The position numbers and the translations under genes were made by a program. A stretch of DNA of 64,000 nucleotides from Aerophototrophica crusticola (GTDB taxonomy: Bacteria > Pseudomonadota > Alphaproteobacteria > Azospirillales > Azospirillaceae). The DNA lies in the NCBI GenBank assembly GCA_001939945.1, contig MOEB01000014.1, forward strand, positions 1-64,000. Reading direction: 5' to 3'. The notes beneath the pieces were generated by a model, which was given only the letters and a program-made list of their open reading frames with translations, searched no databases and had not been told where the DNA came from. Below, piece after piece: positions 24,620 through 33,294 of this stretch. Each line of letters opens with the position of its first letter. Position 1 is the stretch's first letter.

Positions 24620-25285
24620 TCAGGGCTTCTTGGCGGTATCAGCCACGGCAGCGCGGACCTCGCCGAGCTTTACCCTGCGCAACGGCCTGGGCGCGCTGGG
24701 GGCAGCGGGCGTTGCCGACGGGGCAGGAGCAGGAGGAGGCGGGGGAGCCAATAGGGTCTCCACATCCTTGGCGCGGACGTCCATGGCGCGGGCAATGAAG
24801 TCGTTATAGTCGGACTCCAGCACCGGCGCGGTCTTGTTCCGGAAGTGATTGATAAGCACGACGTGGGGGTTGGGCAGGAACACATAACCAAACTCGTTGC
24901 CATGCGCCTCGCGGGTTTCGATGAAACCAAGGTCGCGCAGCTTGCGCATCCGTTCCTGCCAGGTGCGAACGGCTCGCTGCCCATCAAAGCCGGAAGCGAC
25001 GGCCATCTCCTGGTGGTTCGTAAGGCGAACGAAGCCGTTGTTCCGCGTGTAGCACCAGAGCGCAAGGTAGGTCGGCGACAGCGGCGCCCCCTTCGACAGG
25101 TGGTCCATGGCCCGGAAAAGCTGGGGAAACGTCTTCGGGATGGTCGCCCAACCCACATTATCCTTTCCCCACTTCCAGCGCCGATCCTCCGCGTCGGGCC
25201 AAAGTGAGGTCAGAAGGCGCTTGTCATAGCTGACGGCCGCTTTGGCCTCACGCACGGTCGTGGCAGGGCGAATGGTGATAGGCAT
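24620..25285 (-). CDS. Winged-helix-like DNA-binding protein in the Hma-type operon
   Basis: A 221-residue protein. Residues about 75-160 look like a winged helix as in replication initiators or MarR-like regulators: LSPTYLALWCYTRNNGFVRL, NHQEMAVASGF, VRTWQERMRKLRDLGFIETRE and then a wing. The C-terminus is a Pro/Ala-rich linker ending in a basic tail. It is the first gene after the helicase, separated by 325 bases with a promoter-like sequence, so it may regulate the downstream genes. Start ATG 25285 is preceded by a GGAG ribosome site. Confidence 0.6.
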   Translation of the reverse strand: MPITIRPATTVREAKAAVSYDKRLLTSLWPDAEDRRWKWGKDNVGWATIPKTFPQLFRAMDHLSKGAPLSPTYLALWCYTRNNGFVRLTNHQEMAVASGFDGQRAVRTWQERMRKLRDLGFIETREAHGNEFGYVFLPNPHVVLINHFRNKTAPVLESDYNDFIARAMDVRAKDVETLLAPPPPPAPAPSATPAAPSAPRPLRRVKLGEVRAAVADTAKKP

Positions 25286-25610
25286 GGGTCAACTCCGTGG
25301 CAATCTCGTTTCTGAGAGCATTGTGCCCAGATAATCCTTTATTTACAAAGGCATAAGCCGGGCCTAATCGTGGCCGCAACGGAGCCGAACCGCATACACA
25401 CCTTATCGAGATTTCATGTATCTGTCAAGCTCAGGATATTAGTTGGCATATTTGCGCGGATCAAATGACGAATTCATCATTGATATCAACAGCTTGATAG
25501 GTTTGGCCCTGTCTTCCTGTCCTCCTATCTTCTTCGTCCTCCTTCGTCCTCGCTGTCCTCTGGGTGCAGGGGTTCCTCCCCCAGATGTCCCCTCCTCCGC
25601 CGAACCCGGG
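25286..25610. other. AT-rich spacer between helicase and winged-helix gene, with a promoter
   Basis: No gene is seen. It is one of the most AT-rich intergenic stretches of the window and includes CCTTT-ATTTAC-AAAGG, a 5-bp inverted repeat, beside the predicted promoter of the downstream operon. The break suggests the helicase is transcribed separately from the genes that follow. Confidence 0.45.
25320..25348 (-). promoter_or_regulatory. Predicted sigma-70-like promoter for the winged-helix/methylase operon
   Basis: On the minus strand TTGTAA (25348-25343) is followed after 17 bases by CACAAT (25325-25320), each matching four of six consensus bases, 34 bases before the ATG at 25285. The overlap with an AAAGG/CCTTT repeat could allow control by the gene product. 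Confidence 0.35.
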
Positions 25611-28600
25611 TCAGACGGGCCGCCCCGCCTTCAGGAGCATGTCCAGCCTCCAGGTCCGGGCCACCTCCCCCGTCACGGGCTGCCCGCCGAACAGGGGCGC
25701 CGGGCCGTAGACATAGGTCGGCCTCGCCGCAAACCCCTGCTCCACTTCAACGATGGCGAGGACATAGCGCTCGCCCACGTTCAGGGCCGTCAGGATCTCG
25801 TTGGCGGTCAGGGTGATGCTGTCGGCGCCCTTGGCGCGGCCCTTCACTTCGATGAACCAGAGGGCGCCGGTGGCGGGGTCACGGCTTTCGATGTCGTAGC
25901 CGCACTTCTGGGCGGAGACGTCGCGCGGGCTGCGGCCCAGGGCGCGCTCCGCCTCCATGACGGCCACCATGGCCAGCCGCTCCACCTCCGCCCGCGCGTC
26001 GGGGTCCTGGGAGAATTCCTGCCGCGCCGGCCCCGGCCCGGGGGCGGCCACAAGGTCCGGCGGCACCACCAGGGCCACCAGCCGCAGGGTGGGCACCAGG
26101 GCGGTGATCTGGCGCTCCCGCTCCAGCTCGGCCAGGCGGCGGTGCAGCCGTTCCTCCAGCCGTTGGGCCGTGGCCTCGGCGTTCTGCACGTTGACGCGCT
26201 GGTCCTTGCCCTCCGCCATCTCCTCCCGCAGCCGGCGGGCGCGGCTGTCCCAATGGTTGATCTCCCGCAGCAGGCGGGCGCGCACCTCCCGCTCCACCTT
26301 GGCTACCTCCGCCAGCCGGCGCTGCCGCACCTCCGCCAGGTGCCGCGGCACGAGGGAGGCGACGGCGTGGCCGATGGCCCGGCCCTCGACCCCCTCGACC
26401 ACCCAGGGCAGGGCCAACAGCCCGCCCAGCCGCTCCCGCTCCCCATCCGCCAGGGGGCGGCAGTCCAGGTGGGGCGCCGGGCCGGCATCGGCCGTGGTGC
26501 CATCGGCATAAAGGAAGACGAACTGGAGCTGGCGGGACACGGTTTGGGGCATGCCGCCGCGCCCCGTGCGGCCATCGACCAGGGCATGCTCCAGCCCCAC
26601 CAGCAGCCGGGGCCGCGGGTCCGTCCCGGCCTCGTCCACCAGCACGGCCCCCCTGGCCAGCAGGTCGCGGTGCCGCTCCAGCACCAGGTCGATGGTGGCG
26701 TCCAGCAGGGGATGGCCAGGCCCCAGCAGCTCCGCCTCCGGCCGCTCCTTCGCCAGCTCCTTGTCGAAGGTGGCGCGGGCGTAGCGGTCGGGGATGGCGA
26801 CGCGGTTCAACGCCTCCCCCGCCCGCCGCTTCAGGGCCGGCGGGATGCGGCTCACCTCGAACCGCCCCCGCTCCCGGTCGGCGCAGCGGCCGCCCAGGTG
26901 GGCGAAAGCCTCGCGGAAGAAGCCGCCGATGAAGTGGGGTTGCAGGCGGCGGGCCTGGGCCCGCTCCATCTCCTCCCGGATCGCGCTGACCACCCGCGGG
27001 TCCAGCCCCTCGGAGGTCAGCTTGCGCTCGGCCACCAGCGCCTCGATGGCGGCGACGTCCACGGCGCCCTCCACCCGGCGGAACAGCTCGGCCCGGGTCT
27101 CCGGCCGGTCGCCATAGCGGATGGCCTCCACCAGCATGGCCTTCAGGGCCTGGCCCTCGAACAGCTCGCCCAGCACGTCATAGACCTTGCCGCCCAGGGC
27201 CGCCCGCGCCTCCTCCAGCTTGTCCAGCAGCCGGCGGTACACCTCGCCCTCGCGGGTGTTGGCGGCGCACAGGTTCCAGACGTGGCAGACCTCCGTCTGG
27301 CCGATGCGGTGGATGCGGCCGAAGCGCTGCTCCAGCCGGTTGGGGTTCCAGGGCAGGTCGTAGTTCACCATCAGGTGCGCGCCGCGCTGCAGGTTCACGC
27401 CCTCCCCCGCCGCGTCGTTGGCGAGCATCACCCGGACCGTGGGGTCGTTGTTGAAGGCCGCGATGGCCGCCCGCCGCGCATCCCGGGACACGCCGCCATG
27501 GATGACGGCCACGGCGGCGGGGTCGCCCAGCCGGTCCACGATCTTGCGGGCCAGGTACTCCAGCGTGTCCCGCGGCTCGGTGAAGATCAGCAGCTTGCGC
27601 CGCACAAGGCTTTGGCTGTCCATCACCAGGGGCGCGTCCAGGATTGACTCCAGCTCCTGCCACTTGGTGTCCCGGCCGGACAGTTTCACCCGCAAGGCCT
27701 GCTGCTCCAGGTCGCGCAGGATGGCAATCTCCGCCTCCAGCTCCAGCAGGGTGGCGGCCGTGGTGGCCCGGTCCACCACCTCCTGCTCCGCCGCCTCGAC
27801 CTCGGCCCCGGGGGCCTCGTCGTCGTCCTCCAGCAGGCGGAAGGGGGCATCGCCGTCGGCCGGGTCCCTGCCCCCCGCCCTCAGCGCCTCCAGCCGCTCC
27901 TGCAAGCGCTGCCGGCGCCGCTCCAGCGATTTGTGGATCGCCGCGGGGGAGGAGGCGAGGCGCCGCTGCAGGATCTGCAAAGCGAACCCGACGCTGGACC
28001 GGCGCCCGTCATCCGCGATGCGGTCGGCCCGGTTCATCTCCTCCCGGACATAGGCGGTCACCGCCTGGTACAGGCTGTCTTCCTCCGGGGAGAGCCGGTA
28101 GGACGCCGTGTATGCCCGCCGTTCTGGGAACAGCTTAGTCCCGTCGAACCTGTACAGCTCCTCCTTGGTCAGGCGGCGCATCATGTCGCCCACATCGACC
28201 CGCGCCGCCTCCCCCCGCGGCCGGCCCTCGAACCGGTCCGGGTCCAACAGGCCCATGAACAGGTGGAAATCCGCCTCCTTGCCGTTGTGCGGCGTCGCCG
28301 TCATCAGCAGCAGGTTCCGGGTGCGCAGGCCCAGCATGCGGCCCAGGCGGTAGCGTTGCGTCTCCTTGACCTCCCCGCCGAAGTGGGAGGCGGACATGCG
28401 GTGGGCCTCGTCACAGATGACCAGATCCCACGGTGCGGCGGCCTCCAGCTTGGCCTTCAGCTCCTCGGACCGGGCGGCCATGTCCAGACGCAGGATGACC
28501 TGGTTGCGCTCGGCGAACGGGTTCCCCGTGGCCGAAAGCTGGACCTGCTCCCGCGACAGGATGTCGAACTGGAGGCCGAACTTCTCCAGCAACTCATCCT

Positions 28601-29099
28601 GCCACTGCTCGACCAGGCTGCCCGGGGCCACGACCAAGCAGCGTTCCAGGTCACCCCGGATCATCAATTCCTTGATCAGCAACCCGGCCATGACGGTCTT
28701 GCCGGCGCCCGGATCGTCGGCCAGCAGGAAGCGCAGCGGCTGACGCGGCAGCATCTCCCCATAGACAGCGGTGATCTGGTGCGGCAGCGCGTCCACCTGG
28801 GAAGCGTTCACCGCCACATAGGGATCGAACAGGTAGCCGAGCCTGATCCGGACAGCCTCCACGGCCAACCGGAACAGGGCGCCGTCCGCGTCGAAGCCGT
28901 GGTCGGATGAAAGGGCAGCCTGCACCAGGCCCGCCTCATCCTGGCGGAGCACCAATCGCTCCCCCACCCTGTCCTGCGCCCGGTAGACGAGGCGCACGGC
29001 GTCCCGCCCTACCCAGAATGCCGCAAGCACCTCTGCAGGACCATCGCTGGCAACCCCATGAAGCCTTAGGCCAGCCCGCAATTCTTCAAGCTTGAGCAA
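25611..29099 (-). CDS. SNF2-type helicase with C-terminal DUF3883 domain (Hma-type defence helicase)
   Basis: An 1162-residue superfamily 2 ATPase. Motif I is FLLADDPGAGKTVMAGLLI (Lys134). Motif II is DLVICDEAHRMSASHFGG, motif III LLLMTATPHNG, motif V MLANDAAGEGVNLQ, and motif VI WNPNRLEQRFGRIHRIGQT, the typical SNF2/RapA set. An insertion rich in acidic residues separates the two lobes. The end (CGYDIESRDPATGALWFIEVKGRA) is a DUF3883 domain, itself nuclease-like in fold. Start: the open frame reaches 29291, but the conserved protein begins at LLKLEELRAGLRLHG and a TTG at 29099 has a GGAAGG ribosome site, so I prefer it. Such helicases are a core part of DISARM- and Hma-type anti-phage loci, where they likely translocate on foreign DNA. 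Confidence 0.85.
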   Translation of the reverse strand: MLKLEELRAGLRLHGVASDGPAEVLAAFWVGRDAVRLVYRAQDRVGERLVLRQDEAGLVQAALSSDHGFDADGALFRLAVEAVRIRLGYLFDPYVAVNASQVDALPHQITAVYGEMLPRQPLRFLLADDPGAGKTVMAGLLIKELMIRGDLERCLVVAPGSLVEQWQDELLEKFGLQFDILSREQVQLSATGNPFAERNQVILRLDMAARSEELKAKLEAAAPWDLVICDEAHRMSASHFGGEVKETQRYRLGRMLGLRTRNLLLMTATPHNGKEADFHLFMGLLDPDRFEGRPRGEAARVDVGDMMRRLTKEELYRFDGTKLFPERRAYTASYRLSPEEDSLYQAVTAYVREEMNRADRIADDGRRSSVGFALQILQRRLASSPAAIHKSLERRRQRLQERLEALRAGGRDPADGDAPFRLLEDDDEAPGAEVEAAEQEVVDRATTAATLLELEAEIAILRDLEQQALRVKLSGRDTKWQELESILDAPLVMDSQSLVRRKLLIFTEPRDTLEYLARKIVDRLGDPAAVAVIHGGVSRDARRAAIAAFNNDPTVRVMLANDAAGEGVNLQRGAHLMVNYDLPWNPNRLEQRFGRIHRIGQTEVCHVWNLCAANTREGEVYRRLLDKLEEARAALGGKVYDVLGELFEGQALKAMLVEAIRYGDRPETRAELFRRVEGAVDVAAIEALVAERKLTSEGLDPRVVSAIREEMERAQARRLQPHFIGGFFREAFAHLGGRCADRERGRFEVSRIPPALKRRAGEALNRVAIPDRYARATFDKELAKERPEAELLGPGHPLLDATIDLVLERHRDLLARGAVLVDEAGTDPRPRLLVGLEHALVDGRTGRGGMPQTVSRQLQFVFLYADGTTADAGPAPHLDCRPLADGERERLGGLLALPWVVEGVEGRAIGHAVASLVPRHLAEVRQRRLAEVAKVEREVRARLLREINHWDSRARRLREEMAEGKDQRVNVQNAEATAQRLEERLHRRLAELERERQITALVPTLRLVALVVPPDLVAAPGPGPARQEFSQDPDARAEVERLAMVAVMEAERALGRSPRDVSAQKCGYDIESRDPATGALWFIEVKGRAKGADSITLTANEILTALNVGERYVLAIVEVEQGFAARPTYVYGPAPLFGGQPVTGEVARTWRLDMLLKAGRPV

Positions 29100-29429
29100 C
29101 GTGCCTTCCCACCGACAATCTTTTGGGTGAGAAATTGACAGACATTGCCCAGCAGGGCGAGCCCTCGGGCGAGCGCCATTCCACTTTTGGGGAGGTCGGT
29201 CCAGGAGAGCTTCGTAGAAGGCTTCTGATGCCGGAGCCGGTGGCAGACGCCTCCGTGAGCGACTTATCCGACCCGCGCATCCCAAACCCAATCAGACATG
29301 CGGCAGATCGTCACAGCACGCGCTCAGGCGGCCTTTTCCCGTGATTGCTAGGTGATTGCTGGAGTGCCGGGCGACTATGTCAGACCACCAGTAAATCGGC
29401 CCATCCGGCCGCCAACCCCTTGACGGGAA
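29100..29429. other. Gene-free segment between the helicase and tRNA-Thr, likely island junction
   Basis: No gene is supported. A tandem pair GTGATTGCTAG/GTGATTGCTGG lies at 29341-29362. The 3' end of the tRNA faces this segment, the usual side for integration of tRNA-targeted islands. I found no copy of the tRNA end elsewhere by eye and no integrase. Confidence 0.4.
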
Positions 29430-29504
29430 TGGTGCCCCAAGTCGGATTTGAACCAACGGCCTACCGCTTACGAAGCGGTTGCTCTACCGCTGAGCTATTG
29501 GGGC
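29430..29504 (-). tRNA. tRNA-Thr (anticodon CGU)
   Basis: A complete 75-base cloverleaf including an encoded CCA end. The acceptor stem is GCCCCAA/TTGGGGC, the D-arm GCTC..GAGC, the anticodon stem ACCGC/GCGGT with loop TTCGTAA, and the T-arm GTTGG/CCGAC with loop TTCAAAT. Anticodon CGU reads ACG threonine codons, frequent in such GC-rich genomes. It marks the right border of the accessory region. Confidence 0.95.
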
Positions 29505-29685
29505 ACACCCGTGACGGGCGGCGCGGTGTGTAGCAAGGATCGGGGCGCTTGGCAACCCGTCTTGATGGGGAAAAGGAGGGGGACGGTGACGGGGTGGCCC
29601 CGCGCGTGCAGGGCCTGGGCAAAGCGTCCACGAAAGGCTGCACCGGCCGCGCCTGCCATGGGGCCGGGGCTGGCCGTGGCCGCCG

Positions 29686-31527
29686 TCAGGTGTGCCGCAG
29701 GATCACGTCCAGGAAATAGTCGCCATAGCGTTCCAGCTTCCGCCCGCCCACGCCGGGCAGCAGGCCCAGGGCGGTGAGGTCCTGGGGCTTGGCGTGGATC
29801 ATCTCCATCAGCGTGGCGTCGTGGAAGATGACATAGGGCGGCACGCCCTGTTCCCGGGCCAGTTCCAGCCGCAGGGCCTTCAGCGCGTGCCACAGCGTGT
29901 CGTCCGCGGGCGACAGGGGTTCCGGCGCGGTCCGCCGCGGGGCCGAGCGCTCAGACCGGCTGCCGCGGCCGCCCGTGCCGGCCGGGTCCTTGCGCAGCCG
30001 CACCGTTTCCTGCCCTTTCAGCACGGGGGTGGCCGTGTCGGTCAGCATCAAGCCGCCATGCCCCTCCGGGTCGGCACAGAGGTAGCCATAGGCGACGAGC
30101 TGGCGGAACACCGCCTGCCATTCCTGCTTGGTCAGGTCCTTGCCACAGCCGAAGGTCTTCAGCTTGTCGTGGTGCTTCTCCACCACCTTGTCCGTGGCCT
30201 GCCCGCGCAGCACGTCCACCAGGTGCCCCACGCCGAAGCGCTGGCCGGTGCGGTAGACGGCGCTCAGCGCCTTCTGCGCCGTCACCGTGCCGTCATAGGC
30301 CTGGACCGGGGTCAGGCAGGTGTCGCAATTGCCGCAAGGCTTCGCCGCCTCCTCCCCGAAATAGGTCAGGATGGTCTGGCGGCGGCAGCGGGCCGTCTCG
30401 CAGAAGCCCAGCAGCGCGTCCAGCTTCTGCCGCTCGGTGCGCTTGTAGGCGGGCGGGCTGTCGCTGTTCTCCACCATGGTGCGGAGCTGGACCAGGTCGC
30501 CGATGCCATAGAGCATCAGCGCCTCCGCCGGCAGCCCGTCTCGGCCCGCGCGGCCCGTCTCCTGGTAATAGGCTTCCAGGCTGCGGGGCGGGTCCAGGTG
30601 CACGACGAACCGCACGTTGGGCTTGTCGATGCCCATGCCGAAGGCGACCGTGGCCACCATCACCATGCCTTCGGCCTTGATGAAGCGGTCCTGGTTGGCC
30701 TGCCGCACAGACGCGTCCAGCCCGGCATGGTAGGGCAGGGCGTCCACCCCCTGCTCCTTCAGCCAATCCGCCACCGCGTCCACCTTGCCGCGGGACATGC
30801 AATAGACGATGCCCGCGTCCTCCGGCCGGCGGCGCAGGAAGTCCAGCAGTTGCCGCCGCTCCGCCTCCTTCGCCGCCACGCGGTAGGTGATGTTGGGCCG
30901 GTCGAAGCTGGCCACGAACTGCCGCGCCTCGCCCAGGGCCAGGCGGCTGACGATGTCGGTGCGGGTCTGGGCGTCCGCCGTGGCGGTCAGCGCCACCCGG
31001 GGCACCAGGGGGAACCGCTCATGCAGGATGGAGAGCTGCAAGTATTCCGGCCGGAAGTCGTGGCCCCATTGGCTGACGCAATGCGCCTCATCCAAGGCGA
31101 ACAGGGCGATGCGGCTGCGCTCCAGCAGGTCCAGGAAGCGCGGCGTCACCAGCCGTTCCGGCGCCACGTACAGCAGGTCCAGTTCCCCCCGCTCGCAGGC
31201 GCGCTCCACCTCCTGCGCCTCGCGCCAGTCGAGGGTGGAGTTCAGGTAAGCGGCGCGGACGCCCAGCTGCCGCAACGCGTCCACCTGGTCGCGCATCAGG
31301 GCGATCAGGGGGCTGACCACGATGCCAACCCCGTGCCGCACCAAGCTGGGGATCTGGTAGCAGAGGGACTTGCCCCCGCCCGTGGGCATCAGCACCAGGG
31401 CGTCGCCCCCGCCGGCCACGTGCTCCACGATGTCGCCCTGCATGCCCCGGAACTCCGGGTAGCCCCAGACGCGCCGCAGCACGTCAAGCGCCGCCTCACG
31501 CGGGGGAAGGATGCGGGCATCGGGCAT
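29686..31527 (-). CDS. recQ: ATP-dependent DNA helicase RecQ
   Basis: A 613-residue RecQ with all family parts. The helicase core has [15 protein letters not shown] (Walker A Lys53), [17 protein letters not shown] (DEAH), [11 protein letters not shown] and [13 protein letters not shown] (motif VI). The zinc-binding RecQ-Ct has the four-cysteine pattern in [17 protein letters not shown] and CGNCDTC. The C-terminal HRDC domain covers roughly residues 525-613. RecQ unwinds recombination and stalled-fork intermediates 3' to 5' in the RecF pathway. The open frame reaches 31815, but it would overlap the divergent gene; ATG 31527 gives the standard length. It stands alone beside the tRNA and belongs to the chromosomal half. 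Confidence 0.97.
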   Translation of the reverse strand: MPDARILPPREAALDVLRRVWGYPEFRGMQGDIVEHVAGGGDALVLMPTGGGKSLCYQIPSLVRHGVGIVVSPLIALMRDQVDALRQLGVRAAYLNSTLDWREAQEVERACERGELDLLYVAPERLVTPRFLDLLERSRIALFALDEAHCVSQWGHDFRPEYLQLSILHERFPLVPRVALTATADAQTRTDIVSRLALGEARQFVASFDRPNITYRVAAKEAERRQLLDFLRRRPEDAGIVYCMSRGKVDAVADWLKEQGVDALPYHAGLDASVRQANQDRFIKAEGMVMVATVAFGMGIDKPNVRFVVHLDPPRSLEAYYQETGRAGRDGLPAEALMLYGIGDLVQLRTMVENSDSPPAYKRTERQKLDALLGFCETARCRRQTILTYFGEEAAKPCGNCDTCLTPVQAYDGTVTAQKALSAVYRTGQRFGVGHLVDVLRGQATDKVVEKHHDKLKTFGCGKDLTKQEWQAVFRQLVAYGYLCADPEGHGGLMLTDTATPVLKGQETVRLRKDPAGTGGRGSRSERSAPRRTAPEPLSPADDTLWHALKALRLELAREQGVPPYVIFHDATLMEMIHAKPQDLTALGLLPGVGGRKLERYGDYFLDVILRHT

Positions 31528-31672
31528 GCCGGGCAGGACCGCTACTGGTTGTGACGATTCCGAGGTAAGCAGCCCCACATCTGGGACCGACCCCTCTTCT
31601 AGGCCGTAAGGGCCCCCGCGGTCCAGGGGAAAGCCGCTGGCAAGGGGCCGATACCGGCCTATCTCACAGCGC

Positions 31673-32107
31673 ATGACCGACTGGATCTCCCTTCCCCTGT
31701 TCGCCTTGCTGCCCACCGCGGCGCTGTTCGGCGGCATGCTGTTCTTCGCCGGGGTCTTCGCGCCCCTGGTCTTCATGAAGCTGCCGTTCGAGGTGGCGTC
31801 CGGCTTCATCCGCAAGGTCTTCCCCGCCTACTACGCCGCCGGGGCCGTGGTGGCAGGGCTGGCCGGGCTGCTGGCCCTGGGCGCCGAGTGGCGGGACGGG
31901 GCGGTGCTGCTGTTCGTAGCCGCGGGTTTCCTGTTCGCCCGCCAGGGCATCATGCCCGCCGTCAACCGCACCCGCGACGCGGAGCTGGCGGGGGACAAGG
32001 CCGCCGGCCAGCGCTTCGCCGCCCTGCACCGGGCCAGCGTGGTGCTGAACGCGGTGCAGTTGCTGGCCGTGCTGGTGGTGCTGGTGCGGCTTGCCCTGAG
32101 AGCCTGA
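31673..32107 (+). CDS. DUF4149 family membrane protein
   Basis: A 144-residue protein with four predicted membrane helices (about residues 8-30, 50-75, 77-95 and 120-142). It shows the DUF4149/TMEM205-like sequence [19 protein letters not shown] and a loop with [20 protein letters not shown]. The family is widespread in proteobacteria and its function is unknown. It is divergent from recQ, with 145 bases between them. Confidence 0.85.
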   Translation: MTDWISLPLFALLPTAALFGGMLFFAGVFAPLVFMKLPFEVASGFIRKVFPAYYAAGAVVAGLAGLLALGAEWRDGAVLLFVAAGFLFARQGIMPAVNRTRDAELAGDKAAGQRFAALHRASVVLNAVQLLAVLVVLVRLALRA

Positions 32108-32226
32108 GACACCCACGTCACACCCCTGGCAGCAAAGCCACACCCGCCCTCCTTCCGCATCGTGGGAGAAACCTTCCCCGCGTTGGGGCGTTTAGCCTGT
32201 CGAGGTTCCACCACGGAGGACTTGAC

Positions 32227-32946
32227 ATGGCGGAAACGCCCCGCGCCTACAGCGTGCCGTCCAGCGGCGCCCGCGAGACCGGCGGCACGCCCTCCGGCAC
32301 CCCCGGCACCGACCTTGTGGACACGCCGCCCGCGAACCCCGCTGACAATTCCATGTCCACCCCCGCCGCCAACCCGGGAAGCGAGGGCATGGTCCGGGAG
32401 GCGGTGGCCGTCTTCGACAGCGAGGACGGGCTGCAACACGCCATCGACGAGCTGACCATGGCCGGCTTCGGCCAGCATGAGCTGAGCCTGATGGCCCGGG
32501 ACGAGGCGGTCCGCGGCAGCCTGGGCCAGAGCTACACCAGCGTCCAGCAGGCCAAGGACGACCCCGACGCCCCGCGCCAATCCATCATCTCGCCGGAGGA
32601 GGTGGGCACGGCCCAGGGCATGGCGGCGGCGGTGCCGGCCTATGTGGCGGCCATCGCGGCCACGGCGGTGACGGTGGCCAGCGGCGGCACGGCCCTGGCC
32701 GCGGCCGGCGCGGCGGTGGCGGCCGGCGGGGCCAGCGGCGGCATCGGCGCCCTGCTGGCCAGCTGGATCGGCGGCCAGCGCAAGGAGACGCTGCAGCAGC
32801 AGTTGGACAAGGGCGGCATCCTGCTCTGGGTCAACCTGCGCGACCCCGCGCGGGAGCAGATGGCCTACCAGATCCTGTCGCGCCACAGCACGCAACCGGT
32901 GGAGATCCATGACGTGCCGCAGACCACCGGCCAATCTTCGGTTTAG
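32227..32946 (+). CDS. General-stress-type protein with Gly/Ala-rich membrane segment
   Basis: A 239-residue protein. A disordered Pro/Ser/Thr-rich N-terminus (1-50) precedes an alpha/beta domain (REAVAVFDSEDGLQHAIDEL, then TMAGFGQHELSLMARDEAV) similar to the YflT-type fold of heat- or stress-induced proteins. A long Ala/Gly-rich hydrophobic stretch follows at about 130-185, perhaps a paired membrane hairpin, and a final beta-rich part has GGILLWVNLRDP. Start ATG 32227 follows a strong ACGGAGGA ribosome site. Similar proteins occur widely in soil alphaproteobacteria and are thought to be stress-related; no partner is adjacent. Confidence 0.65.
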   Translation: MAETPRAYSVPSSGARETGGTPSGTPGTDLVDTPPANPADNSMSTPAANPGSEGMVREAVAVFDSEDGLQHAIDELTMAGFGQHELSLMARDEAVRGSLGQSYTSVQQAKDDPDAPRQSIISPEEVGTAQGMAAAVPAYVAAIAATAVTVASGGTALAAAGAAVAAGGASGGIGALLASWIGGQRKETLQQQLDKGGILLWVNLRDPAREQMAYQILSRHSTQPVEIHDVPQTTGQSSV

Positions 32947-33294
32947 GAGGGGGGACGTCCCTGCGCGTGTGGGGTCATACGGAAAGGCAATTTCGCAGGG
33001 GGCTGCCTGCTGGCAATCTTGCACCCCCGACGAAATGACAGTTGCAAGCTTTCGCACCCGCGATACTTTGACGCCTATGGCCGATGCGGGTAATCCGTTC
33101 GGTCAGGCGCATGCCCCGCCTTCAGGTGGGGGCTTTCGAAGGACACGCGGATGCACCGGACCCATCCCAGTGTACGCAGGACCAGGGCGACGTTCCCGTG
33201 AACCTTCCGTTTACCCCTTTTGCCGAAGCTCCGACGCGGTGTCGGCCACCCGCGCGCCCCGCGCGGTCGGCCAGCCGACCTTGAGAGGACAGCC
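32947..33294. promoter_or_regulatory. Upstream region of the PHA depolymerase gene
   Basis: I see no gene. It should contain the promoter of the depolymerase, and TTGCAA at about 33042 could be a -35 element, but no convincing -10 follows at the right distance. No clear operator is visible. Confidence 0.3.

Noticed and set aside
25443-27647. 734-residue plus-strand frame opposite the helicase
   Set aside because: Antisense shadow; the minus strand carries the full SNF2 motif set.
29341-29362. Tandem GTGATTGCT repeat as an attachment site
   Set aside because: It does not match the tRNA 3' end and has no visible second copy at the other island edge.
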